NCBI RefSeq assembly: GCF_000613805.1
Contig: NZ_BAJR01000001.1
Span: forward strand, 265,991-329,990
Source of the DNA: Phocaeicola paurosaccharolyticus JCM 15092
GTDB lineage: Bacteria > Bacteroidota > Bacteroidia > Bacteroidales > Bacteroidaceae
DNA: 64,000 bases
Direction: 5' to 3'
Part shown: positions 46,027 to 54,127 of the stretch, piece by piece
How positions within the stretch are numbered: position 1 is the first letter of the stretch
Layout of the letters: the number at the start of each line of letters is the position of its first letter
Made by a program: the position numbers and the translations under genes
The notes under the pieces: generated by a model
What the model saw: only the letters and a program-made list of their open reading frames with translations
Told to the model about the DNA's origin: nothing
Databases searched by the model: none

Positions 46027-46593
46027 TTATTTGTTTAAAAAGTTATTAATAGTTTCAAAAGCATCTTCTTTTGCTTTCTCTAAGTCGTCATTTATGATAA
46101 TCTTATCAAATTTGTTGGCAAATCCCAACTCATACTCAGCTTTCTTTATTCTATTTTCAATAACCTCAGGAGTATCTGTTCCTCTTCCTTCAAGTCTCTT
46201 TCTTAGTTCAGTTACTGAAGGTGGCTGTACAAATAAAGAGAGGGCTCTTTCACCATAATACTTCTTAATGTTACATCCTCCAACGACATCAACGTCGAAT
46301 ACAACGTTGTACCCATCTTGAAGTTGTTTTTCGATAGGGGCCTTCAGTGTGCCATAGAATTTGTCTGTATATACCTCTTCATATTCCAGAAATTCATTGT
46401 TGGTAATCTTTTTTCTGAACTCATCTGGAGTGAGAAAGAAATATTCTACTCCATCTTTTTCTGTACCTCTTGGTGATCTGCTTGTTGCTGATACCGAGAA
46501 TGCCAGATTTAGCCCCTTAGTTAAAAGATAATTAATTATAGTAGATTTACCTGATCCAGATGGAGCAGAAAAAATAATAAGTTTACCTGCCAT
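46027..46593 (-). CDS. gmk: Guanylate kinase
   Basis: Phosphorylates GMP to GDP. The 188 residues contain the P-loop FSAPSGSGKSTIIN, the GMP-binding SRSPRGTEKDGVEYFF and DVDVVGGCNIK. Follows yicC by 7 bp, a widely conserved pairing. Confidence 0.96.
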   Translation of the reverse strand: MAGKLIIFSAPSGSGKSTIINYLLTKGLNLAFSVSATSRSPRGTEKDGVEYFFLTPDEFRKKITNNEFLEYEEVYTDKFYGTLKAPIEKQLQDGYNVVFDVDVVGGCNIKKYYGERALSLFVQPPSVTELRKRLEGRGTDTPEVIENRIKKAEYELGFANKFDKIIINDDLEKAKEDAFETINNFLNK

Positions 46594-46600
46594 TGTAAGA

Positions 46601-47476
46601 TTACATTACATTCAATACTTGTTCCTTAATCTGTTCCAGCTCGTCTTTCATCTGTACAACTATATTCTGCATCTGAGCATGGTTTGATTTACTGCCAGTA
46701 GTATTTATCTCGCGTCCCATTTCTTGAGCTATGAAACCAAGTTTCTTACCCTGCCCATGTCCTCCTGCCATAGTCTCACGGAAATAATTAAGATGGTTGG
46801 CAAGTCGTTGTTTCTCCTCATTTATATCAAGTTTCTCAATATAGTATATGAGTTCCTGCTCAAGACGGTTTTTGTCATAGTCAACATTTATTGTCTTTTC
46901 TAAAGCTTCAGTAATACGCTCGCGTATCTTGGCAACCCTCTCGGCCTCATAAGGTTCAATAGATTTCAGAAGGTTTTCTATATTGTCAATCTTTTCGTTG
47001 AATTTCTTCTCAAGTGCAGCACCCTCCTGCTTGCGGAAGTCTACAAGATGCTCAACAGCATCATTAACTGCAGCTTTAACTACATTCCATTCCTCTTCTT
47101 CCAACTCTTGCGCATCTACTTTTGTCAATACGTCTGGCATTCTTAGAAGCATAGAAAAACAATCTTCGGGAAGAGGTATATTCTTTGATTCAGATATGCT
47201 TTTTATCTGGTTATAATAGTTTTCAACCAATGCAGAATTAATGGGAGTGGCTGTACTATCAGTATCTTTCTCAATCCATAAACTAAAATCAACCTTTCCA
47301 CGTTCTACAACTTTAGATATCATATTGCGGATTTCCATCTCCTTCTCTCTGTAGAGTGGAGCGATTCGTGTGGATAAGTCTAACGCTTTACTATTGAGTG
47401 ATTTAATCTCAATGTTGATTTTTTTATCTCCGAATTTTATGGTCGCTTTACCATATCCGGTCATTGATTGTATCAT
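46601..47476 (-). CDS. YicC/YloC family endoribonuclease
   Basis: A 291-residue protein beginning MIQSMTGYGKATI and with the C-terminal signature KLGFIAQEMGREINTTGSK, both diagnostic of YicC/YloC. Recent work assigns endoribonuclease activity to this family and links it to RNA turnover and stress. First gene of its operon with its own promoter. Confidence 0.93.
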   Translation of the reverse strand: MIQSMTGYGKATIKFGDKKINIEIKSLNSKALDLSTRIAPLYREKEMEIRNMISKVVERGKVDFSLWIEKDTDSTATPINSALVENYYNQIKSISESKNIPLPEDCFSMLLRMPDVLTKVDAQELEEEEWNVVKAAVNDAVEHLVDFRKQEGAALEKKFNEKIDNIENLLKSIEPYEAERVAKIRERITEALEKTINVDYDKNRLEQELIYYIEKLDINEEKQRLANHLNYFRETMAGGHGQGKKLGFIAQEMGREINTTGSKSNHAQMQNIVVQMKDELEQIKEQVLNVM

Positions 47477-47494
47477 AACTTATATGTTTTTTTG

Positions 47495-47502
47495 CAAAAG
47501 TA
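47495..47502 (-). promoter_or_regulatory. -7 element of yicC promoter
   Basis: The minus strand reads TACTTTTG followed by C, 18 bp before the yicC ATG; it sits back to back with the tsaB promoter. Confidence 0.6.
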
Positions 47503-47536
47503 CAATTTTTATGGAAATTGAGAATGAATAAAAGTG

Positions 47537-47544
47537 TATATTTG
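47537..47544 (+). promoter_or_regulatory. -7 element of tsaB promoter
   Basis: TATATTTG followed by C, 26 bp before the ATG at 47571; likely serves the whole tsaB-rseP operon. Confidence 0.6.
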
Positions 47545-47570
47545 CAAATTATATAAAGAGGTAATATACT

Positions 47571-48260
47571 ATGTCGTGTATTCTACATATTGAAACTTCA
47601 ACAGAAGCTTGTTCTGTTGCAATAAGCCAGGATGGAATGGCTATTTTTACTAAAGAAGATTTGAAAGGACCTTCACATGCAGTTCAGCTGGGGGTGTTTG
47701 TTGATGAGGCTCTCTCGTTTGTTGATAGCCGTGGCATACCTTTAGATGCTGTCTCTGTAAGTTGTGGCCCTGGATCATATACGGGTCTTAGGATAGGGGT
47801 ATCTATGGCAAAAGGTGTTTGCTATGGACGTAATCTTCCTCTTATTGGATTGTCTACCCTTGAGTTATTATCGGTTCCCATCTTGCTTAACTCAGACTTG
47901 CCGGAAGATGCACTGCTTTGTCCAATGATTGATGCAAGAAGAATGGAGGTTTATTCTGCTATATACGATAGAGCATTGAAATTGAAAAAAGCTATCTCTG
48001 CTGATGTCATCACTGAAGAATCGTATAAAGAATATCTCGATAAACAACCTGTCTATTTCTTTGGCAATGGCGCAAAGAAGTGCAAGGAGGTTATCAATCA
48101 TAAGAATGCTATATTTATTGATGATATCATACCTCTTGCAAAGTGGATGTTCCCTCTTGCAGAAAAAGCTTTTGTCAATAACAATTTTAAGGATGTTGCT
48201 TATTTTGAGCCATTCTATCTGAAGGACTTTGTCGCTTCAAAACCTAAAAAACTATTATAA
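47571..48260 (+). CDS. tsaB: tRNA threonylcarbamoyladenosine biosynthesis protein TsaB
   Basis: Partner of TsaD and TsaE in forming t6A37 in ANN-decoding tRNAs. The 229-residue actin-like protein begins SCILHIETSTEACSVAIS and has SCGPGSYTGLRIGVSMAKG, the family signature. First gene of the six-gene run to rseP; next gene 11 bp downstream. Confidence 0.95.
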   Translation: MSCILHIETSTEACSVAISQDGMAIFTKEDLKGPSHAVQLGVFVDEALSFVDSRGIPLDAVSVSCGPGSYTGLRIGVSMAKGVCYGRNLPLIGLSTLELLSVPILLNSDLPEDALLCPMIDARRMEVYSAIYDRALKLKKAISADVITEESYKEYLDKQPVYFFGNGAKKCKEVINHKNAIFIDDIIPLAKWMFPLAEKAFVNNNFKDVAYFEPFYLKDFVASKPKKLL

Positions 48261-48271
48261 TAAGATATTAT

Positions 48272-48871
48272 ATGGAGTATAATACTCAGCAAAGAAAGTT
48301 GCCGCTTCCAGAATATGGTAGAAGCGTTCAGAATATGGTAGATCATGCTTTGACTATAGAAGATAGAGCTGAACGCCAACGTTGTGCCAATGCTATTATA
48401 AATATAATGGGCGGAATGTTCCCTCATTTACGTGATGTTCCTGATTTTAAGCATAAACTATGGGATCATTTGGCTATAATGTCTGATTTCAAACTAGACA
48501 TTGATTACCCATATGAGGTCGTAAACAAGGAAAATCTTGAGGTTAAACCCGATAGAATACCTTACTCTGAAGGTAAGATAAAATTAAGGCATTATGGCAT
48601 GCTTCTTCCATCAATGATAAAGAAAGCTGCAGAATATCCTGAAGTCCCTGAAAAGAAACAGCTAATTTCTCTGCTGGCAAATCAGATGAAAAAATCTTTT
48701 ACTAATTGGAACAAAGATGGTATTGATGATGCCAAGTTGCTTGCTGATTTGAGAGAGTTTTCTAATGGAGTGATAAATATATCTCCTGAGGATTTGCATA
48801 TATCAGAACAACGTGTTCAATTTAACCAACGTAAGCCTAGAGCTAATTATAATCAGAGAAGAAAATATTAA
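48272..48871 (+). CDS. DUF4290 domain protein
   Basis: A 199-residue cytoplasmic protein typical of Bacteroidetes DUF4290 (MEYNTQQRKLPLPEYGRSVQ, then FPHLRDVPDFKHKLWDHL). The basic C-terminus QRKPRANYNQRRKY could bind nucleic acid. It almost always precedes murA, as here (17 bp). Function unknown. Confidence 0.88.
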   Translation: MEYNTQQRKLPLPEYGRSVQNMVDHALTIEDRAERQRCANAIINIMGGMFPHLRDVPDFKHKLWDHLAIMSDFKLDIDYPYEVVNKENLEVKPDRIPYSEGKIKLRHYGMLLPSMIKKAAEYPEVPEKKQLISLLANQMKKSFTNWNKDGIDDAKLLADLREFSNGVINISPEDLHISEQRVQFNQRKPRANYNQRRKY

Positions 48872-48888
48872 CTTTATCCCTTTATTGT

Positions 48889-50193
48889 ATGGCATCATTT
48901 GTAATAGAAGGTGGACACAAACTTCATGGCGAAATCAAGCCTCAAGGAGCAAAGAATGAGGTATTACAGATATTATGTGCTACATTGCTTTCATCTCATG
49001 AGATAACTGTACACAATATACCTGACATATTAGATGTGAATAACCTTATTCAACTTCTGATTAATATGGGAGTAAAAGTCTCAAAGCAAGGTCGTGGAAC
49101 CTATGTTTTTAAGGCAGATAATATTGACCTAGATTATTTGGAAAGTGATGGATTTCTGAAGAAATGTTCAAGTCTGAGAGGTTCTGTGATGCTTATTGGT
49201 CCGCTTCTTACTCGTTTTGGAAGAGCTCTTATATCAAAACCAGGTGGTGATAAGATCGGCCGTCGTCGTCTTGATACTCACTTCATTGGTATTCAGAAAC
49301 TCGGAGCATCATTTATTTATGATGAGAAGAGAAGTATATATAGAATAGAGGCAGAAAAGTTAAAAGGTACTTATATGCTTCTTGATGAGGCCTCTGTTAC
49401 CGGTACAGCAAATATTATAATGGCTACTGTCTTAGCAAAAGGAACTACAACAATATACAATGCTGCTTGTGAACCATATGTGCAGCAGTTATGCAAGATG
49501 CTTAATAAAATGGGAGCAAAGATCTCTGGAATAGCTTCAAATCGTCTAATAATAGATGGGGTTGAAGAACTTAAGGGATGTACACATACTGTTTTGCCTG
49601 ATATGATTGAGGTAGGCTCATTCATCGGTATGGCTGCAATGACAGGCAGTGAGATAACCATAAAAGATGTAGCATTTGATGAACTAGGCATTATACCCGA
49701 CAGCTTCCGCCGTTTAGGTATTACTATAGAACAAAGAGGTGATGATCTATATATTCCAGAACAAGATCATTATGAAATAGAGTCTTTCATTGATGGGTCA
49801 ATAATGACCATAGCAGATGCTCCATGGCCAGGACTTACTCCTGATCTTTTGAGTGTTATGCTTGTTGTCGCTACTCAAGCTAAAGGAAGTGTCCTTATAC
49901 ATCAGAAAATGTTTGAGAGCCGCCTTTTCTTCGTTGATAAACTTATTGATATGGGAGCACAGATAATCCTTTGTGATCCACATAGGGCTGTAGTAATAGG
50001 TCATGACCGTAATCTACAGTTGCGTGGAGGTACAATGACTTCACCTGACATCCGTGCTGGAATCGCTTTGCTCATTGCCGCATTAAGTGCTGATGGGGTG
50101 AGTACGATTCATAATATTGAACAGATTGATAGAGGATATCAAAATATAGAGCAGCGTTTGAATAATATTGGAGCTCATATAACAAGAATTTAG
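48889..50193 (+). CDS. murA: UDP-N-acetylglucosamine 1-carboxyvinyltransferase MurA, Asp at active-site Cys position
   Basis: First committed step of peptidoglycan synthesis (enolpyruvyl transfer to UDP-GlcNAc). The 434 residues start with a [10 protein letters not shown] segment and follow the EPT fold. The fosfomycin-target loop, GGCxIGxRPxD in E. coli, reads [12 protein letters not shown]: residue 121 (codon 49249-49251) is Asp instead of Cys. The C115D form is active but fosfomycin-resistant in other bacteria, so intrinsic resistance is predicted. It is coupled to rimM 4 bp downstream. Confidence 0.95.
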   Translation: MASFVIEGGHKLHGEIKPQGAKNEVLQILCATLLSSHEITVHNIPDILDVNNLIQLLINMGVKVSKQGRGTYVFKADNIDLDYLESDGFLKKCSSLRGSVMLIGPLLTRFGRALISKPGGDKIGRRRLDTHFIGIQKLGASFIYDEKRSIYRIEAEKLKGTYMLLDEASVTGTANIIMATVLAKGTTTIYNAACEPYVQQLCKMLNKMGAKISGIASNRLIIDGVEELKGCTHTVLPDMIEVGSFIGMAAMTGSEITIKDVAFDELGIIPDSFRRLGITIEQRGDDLYIPEQDHYEIESFIDGSIMTIADAPWPGLTPDLLSVMLVVATQAKGSVLIHQKMFESRLFFVDKLIDMGAQIILCDPHRAVVIGHDRNLQLRGGTMTSPDIRAGIALLIAALSADGVSTIHNIEQIDRGYQNIEQRLNNIGAHITRI

Positions 50194-50197
50194 TGGC

Positions 50198-50722
50198 ATG
50201 ATAAAAGAAGATGAGGTATTCAAGATTGGTATTTTTAATAAACCGCACGGAATAAAAGGGGAAATATCCTTTACTTTTACAGATGATGTTTTTGATAGAA
50301 GCGATTGTGATTATCTAGTCTGTCTTCTTGATGGTATCTTTGTGCCATTTTTTATTGAGGAGTACAGATTTAAGTCTGACTCAACAGCTTTGATAAAGTT
50401 TGAGGGAATAGATTCAGCGGAGAAGGCACGTATGTTTACAAATATACCAGTTTATTTCCCTAAGAAATATGTTGATGATGATGAGGATGATGATACGATT
50501 TCTTCTTGGAACTTCTTTGTCGGTTTCAAGGTTTTTGATAAGGAGCTTGGTTCCCTTGGAGAGATTGAGGCAGTAGATGAAAGTACTATGAATGTACTAT
50601 TTTTTATTAATAAGGATGGAAAGGAGATTATTCTTCCAGCCCATGAAGAATTTATTGTAGATTTGAATAAGAAAGATAGAATCATAACCGTTGAACTGCC
50701 TGACGGATTGATAGATTTGTAA
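50198..50722 (+). CDS. rimM: Ribosome maturation factor RimM
   Basis: A 174-residue protein for 30S 3'-domain maturation. The N-terminal RimM domain begins [19 protein letters not shown], and the C-terminal PRC barrel includes [20 protein letters not shown] and ILPAHEEFI. An acidic insert (DDDEDDD) joins the two. It lies between murA and dxr with gaps of 3-4 bp. Confidence 0.93.
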   Translation: MIKEDEVFKIGIFNKPHGIKGEISFTFTDDVFDRSDCDYLVCLLDGIFVPFFIEEYRFKSDSTALIKFEGIDSAEKARMFTNIPVYFPKKYVDDDEDDDTISSWNFFVGFKVFDKELGSLGEIEAVDESTMNVLFFINKDGKEIILPAHEEFIVDLNKKDRIITVELPDGLIDL

Positions 50723-50725
50723 GTT

Positions 50726-51871
50726 ATGAAGAAAAAGATAGTTATACTAGGTTCTACAGGTTCTATAGGGACTCAAGCTCTTGATGTTATTGAGGAACAT
50801 TCCGATCTGTACGAGGCCTATGCACTTACTGCAAATAATAGCGTAGATCTGCTTATTAAACAAGCCAGGAAGTTCTTGCCCGAGGTTGTTGTTATCGCTA
50901 ATGAAGAAAAATATCCTCTTCTGAAAGATGCTCTTTCTGATTTACCAATAAAAGCTTATGCAGGAGCTGATGCTATTTGTCAGATTGTACAGGAAAAACC
51001 TGTAGACATTGTACTAGCCTCAATGGTCGGCTATGCTGGATTGCGTCCTACAATAGAGGCTATAAAAGCCGGTAAGGTTATAGCACTTGCAAATAAGGAG
51101 ACATTGGTGGTGGCTGGTGAACTGATAAATTCACTGGTTAACAAATATAATGTTCCTCTGCTTCCTGTAGACTCTGAACACTCTGCTATATTCCAGTGCC
51201 TGGAGATGAACAATAAGATAGAGAAAATTATTCTTACTGCATCAGGTGGACCATTCCGTAAATTCTCTAAAGAGGAGTTACTGCATGTCACAAAAGAACA
51301 GGCTCTAAAACATCCTAATTGGGATATGGGTGCAAAGATAACAATTGACTCTGCATCAATGATGAACAAAGGATTTGAGGTTATGGAGGCAAAATGGCTT
51401 TTCGGAGTTTCTCCTGAACAGATTGAGGTGGTTGTACATCCGCAATCTGTTATACACTCGATGGTTCAGTTTGAGGATGGAGCTGTGAAAGCACAACTTG
51501 GTGTACCTGATATGCGTCTGCCTATACAGTATGCCTTCTCATACCCAAATAGATTAAAATCGTCTTTCGATAGACTTGATTTTACAACTATGGGAAATCT
51601 AACTTTCGAAAAACCAGATTTGACAAGATTCCGTAATCTTGATTTGGCTTATAAAGCATTAAACCAGGGAGGTAATATGCCTTGTATTATTAATGCAGCT
51701 AATGAAGTGGTAGTAGATGCATTTCTACACGACAAAATATCATTCCTTGCTATGAGCGATGTTATTGAGAATACAATGTCAAAGGTTGCATTTATTAGTA
51801 AGCCTACATACGAGGATTATGTTAATACAGATGATGAAGCTCGTAAATTGGCGGCCTCTCTCATAAAATAA
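50726..51871 (+). CDS. dxr: 1-deoxy-D-xylulose 5-phosphate reductoisomerase
   Basis: MEP-pathway enzyme converting DXP to MEP with NADPH, the target of fosmidomycin. The 381 residues contain the NADPH loop ILGSTGSIGTQALDV, ANKETLVVAG, PVDSEHSAIFQ, the flexible ASGGPFRKF and SASMMNKGFEVMEA, which bind substrate and metal. Confidence 0.97.
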   Translation: MKKKIVILGSTGSIGTQALDVIEEHSDLYEAYALTANNSVDLLIKQARKFLPEVVVIANEEKYPLLKDALSDLPIKAYAGADAICQIVQEKPVDIVLASMVGYAGLRPTIEAIKAGKVIALANKETLVVAGELINSLVNKYNVPLLPVDSEHSAIFQCLEMNNKIEKIILTASGGPFRKFSKEELLHVTKEQALKHPNWDMGAKITIDSASMMNKGFEVMEAKWLFGVSPEQIEVVVHPQSVIHSMVQFEDGAVKAQLGVPDMRLPIQYAFSYPNRLKSSFDRLDFTTMGNLTFEKPDLTRFRNLDLAYKALNQGGNMPCIINAANEVVVDAFLHDKISFLAMSDVIENTMSKVAFISKPTYEDYVNTDDEARKLAASLIK

Positions 51872-51909
51872 GTAAAAGAATTAATTAGAAAAACAATAAG
51901 ATTATACTG

Positions 51910-53250
51910 ATGGAAACATTCTTTATTCGTGCCTTTCAGCTGATAATGAGTCTCTCTTTATTAGTTATTATTCATGAAGGCGGTCATTTCCTCTTTTCAC
52001 GCATATTTAAGGTGAGAGTAGAGAAATTTTATATATTCTTCAATCCATGGTTCTCACTATTTAAGTTTAAACCAAAGAACAGTGATACTGAATATGGAAT
52101 AGGTTGGGTGCCATTAGGCGGCTATGTTAAAATTGCAGGTATGATAGACGAGTCTATGGATACCGATCAGATGAACCAGCCGGTACAGCCATGGGAGTTC
52201 CGTGCTAAACCGGCATGGCAGCGATTGCTGATCATGGTTGGTGGTGTATTGATGAACTTCCTTCTTGCTTTGTTCATTTACTCTATGATTCTCTTTACTT
52301 GGGGTGACTCGTATATTCCACTTCAGAACATGACTCATGGTATGAAGTTTAATGAGCAAGCTCATCAGATAGGTTTCCGTGATGGTGATATTCTTCTTCG
52401 TGCTGATGAAATCAAGCTAGATAGATTCGGCGTAGATATGTTACGAAATATCGCAGATGCACGAACAGTTACTGTATTGCGTAATAACCAGGAGAAAGAG
52501 GTTTATATGCCAGAGATAAGCCTTCTTGATATAGCTAAAGGAGACCCGATTTTCGTTTCACAGCTTATACCAAATGTGGTAGATTCTGTTATACCTAATG
52601 GGGCATTTGCGAAGTTGGGAATACAGAAAGGTGACTCTTTGATAGCAATTAATGGTAAGGAGATAAACTCATGGAACAGCTTTGTAGAGAACCTTGCAGA
52701 CTTTAAGACTGAAGGAGAGCTCAAAAAAAGTAATGGAGCAAAGTTTGATATGATTTATTCTCGTGCTGGTCAGCGTGATACAATATCTGTGATGACAGAT
52801 TCTAATTTCAAGGTTGGTGCTTCACCATTGATACCAGACTATAAGGCGTTTACTCGCACATTCAACTTCTTTGAATCATTCCCTGCTGGTGCTGAGCTTG
52901 GAGTGAACACATTGAAAGGTTATGTCAACGACATGAAATATGTGTTCTCAAAAGAGGGAGCTAAGAGTGTCGGAGGTTTCGGTACTATAGGCAGCATCTT
53001 CCCTGCTGAGTGGGATTGGTACAGATTCTGGAATATGACAGCATTCCTATCTATAATATTGGCCTTTATGAATATATTGCCTATACCGGCTCTTGATGGA
53101 GGCCATGTACTGTTCCTGTTATATGAGATTGTTGCAAGGCGTAAACCAAGTGATAAGTTCATGGAAAGAGCTCAGGTTGTTGGTATGTTCCTTCTTTTTG
53201 CACTACTTATTTGGGCGAATATAAATGACGTAATACGATTCCTGTTTTAA
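51910..53250 (+). CDS. rseP: RIP-type site-2 metalloprotease RseP
   Basis: Inner-membrane zinc protease cutting membrane-spanning substrates, usually anti-sigma factors. The 446 residues have HEGGH in the first helix (IIHEGGHFLF), the third metal motif NILPIPALDGGHV in a late helix, and PDZ-like domains between (IGFRDGDILLRADE and LGIQKGDSLIAINGKE). Last gene of the operon; a terminator follows within 21 bp. A target could be an ECF anti-sigma factor, none of which is encoded here. Confidence 0.94.
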   Translation: METFFIRAFQLIMSLSLLVIIHEGGHFLFSRIFKVRVEKFYIFFNPWFSLFKFKPKNSDTEYGIGWVPLGGYVKIAGMIDESMDTDQMNQPVQPWEFRAKPAWQRLLIMVGGVLMNFLLALFIYSMILFTWGDSYIPLQNMTHGMKFNEQAHQIGFRDGDILLRADEIKLDRFGVDMLRNIADARTVTVLRNNQEKEVYMPEISLLDIAKGDPIFVSQLIPNVVDSVIPNGAFAKLGIQKGDSLIAINGKEINSWNSFVENLADFKTEGELKKSNGAKFDMIYSRAGQRDTISVMTDSNFKVGASPLIPDYKAFTRTFNFFESFPAGAELGVNTLKGYVNDMKYVFSKEGAKSVGGFGTIGSIFPAEWDWYRFWNMTAFLSIILAFMNILPIPALDGGHVLFLLYEIVARRKPSDKFMERAQVVGMFLLFALLIWANINDVIRFLF

Positions 53251-53270
53251 TATAGGATTTATATAACAAA

Positions 53271-53305
53271 TGAGCCTTCTTACAACTGTAATGTAAGAAG
53301 GCTCA
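53271..53305. terminator. Strong terminator after rseP
   Basis: TGAGCCTTCTTACA (53271-53284) pairs perfectly with TGTAAGAAGGCTCA (53292-53305) around a 7-base loop, followed by TTTTATTTT. The reverse strand has AAAT after the stem, so it could also stop minus-strand transcripts less efficiently. Confidence 0.9.
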
Positions 53306-53413
53306 TTTTATTTTATAAGAATCTTTTATTTATATTATTCTAACATGCTTTATAATCAGTAATAGTATGGCAAAAAAAAGAGCTGAAATTCATATTGAAT
53401 CCGCTCACTTCTA

Positions 53414-53438
53414 AAGAACCCCCCATCTTTGGGTTCTT
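53414..53438. terminator. Hairpin in the G-depleted spacer
   Basis: AAGAACCC (53414-53421) pairs with GGGTTCTT (53431-53438), loop CCCATCTTT. On the minus strand it ends in TTTAGAAG. It may be a weak terminator or part of a small RNA. Confidence 0.4.
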
Positions 53439-53639
53439 ACTTCTTCTAATTTAATGTTACCCTTAAAGAAAAAAACTTTTTACTACTTAAAAATCTAATA
53501 ATACCTATAAAACAAATTCCTGAAAACTACTAATTTTTACCTAAAATCTAAAAACCTATTTGTTACCTTATTACTTAATACCTAATACTTTTAATATTAT
53601 TTTTTCTTTAACAAAATAAGTGGTTTCACAATCACAATA

Positions 53640-53647
53640 CAAAGATA
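53640..53647 (-). promoter_or_regulatory. Orphan minus-strand -7 element
   Basis: The minus strand reads TATCTTTG followed by T. No coding gene lies downstream before the rseP terminator, 335 bp away. Confidence 0.35.
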
Positions 53648-54096
53648 TGGTTTATTTTTTAATTGCAAGCTATTTTATGTTTGAAAACATAAAATATCTC
53701 TTTTTATGATGTATATCAAGAAAACGAATATATAATGTATTCTTGTATTATGCTATCTATGATAGTGCATAAACAATGTATGGCACTTTTTTCAAAAAAT
53801 CTTGTTTTTAACCCTCTATCAGCAATAATATATATTGAGAATAATACCAGTCTTATCTTTTTAACACTTTCTTCTCTTTTATGTATTATAACAGTCATTT
53901 AAGCCTATTTTTGTTTTTAGTTAGGATCAATATAGGTTCATATTCACAGAAGTGACAATGAAAAATATCTGATATGTTATTTTTTTATTTAATTTCACAT
54001 GCAATTTATAATTAACTATAAGAGTTTTTATTGTTACTTGCATTTACTATTCTGTATAAGATGCTTACTTATATATTGTTAGTTTACTTTTTTTTA

Positions 54097-54104
54097 TAAT
54101 TTTG
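54097..54104 (+). promoter_or_regulatory. -7 element of the first LruC lipoprotein gene
   Basis: TAATTTTG followed by TG, with TTGT at 54077-54080 as a possible -33 (spacer 16 bp), 23 bp before the ATG at 54128. Confidence 0.55.
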
Positions 54105-54127
54105 TGTAATAAGAAAACAGACTAAAT

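Larger units (their letters stand above)
53306..54096. other. AT-rich, G-depleted intergenic region between rseP and the first LruC lipoprotein gene
   Basis: About 790 bp without a credible gene. From 53439 to 53620 the plus strand has about five G in 182 bases while C is frequent, with variants of ACCTAATA and TACCTA scattered through it. An 8-bp hairpin AAGAACCC/GGGTTCTT lies at 53414-53438. A minus-strand -7 element (TATCTTTG, 53640-53647) could drive a short RNA toward the rseP terminator. The right half (53650-54090) is AT-rich with nothing further that I recognise. Confidence 0.6.

Noticed and set aside
53716..53898. Minus-strand frame of 60 codons in the AT-rich spacer
   Set aside because: No promoter, no recognisable domain, and composition as expected for chance in AT-rich DNA.
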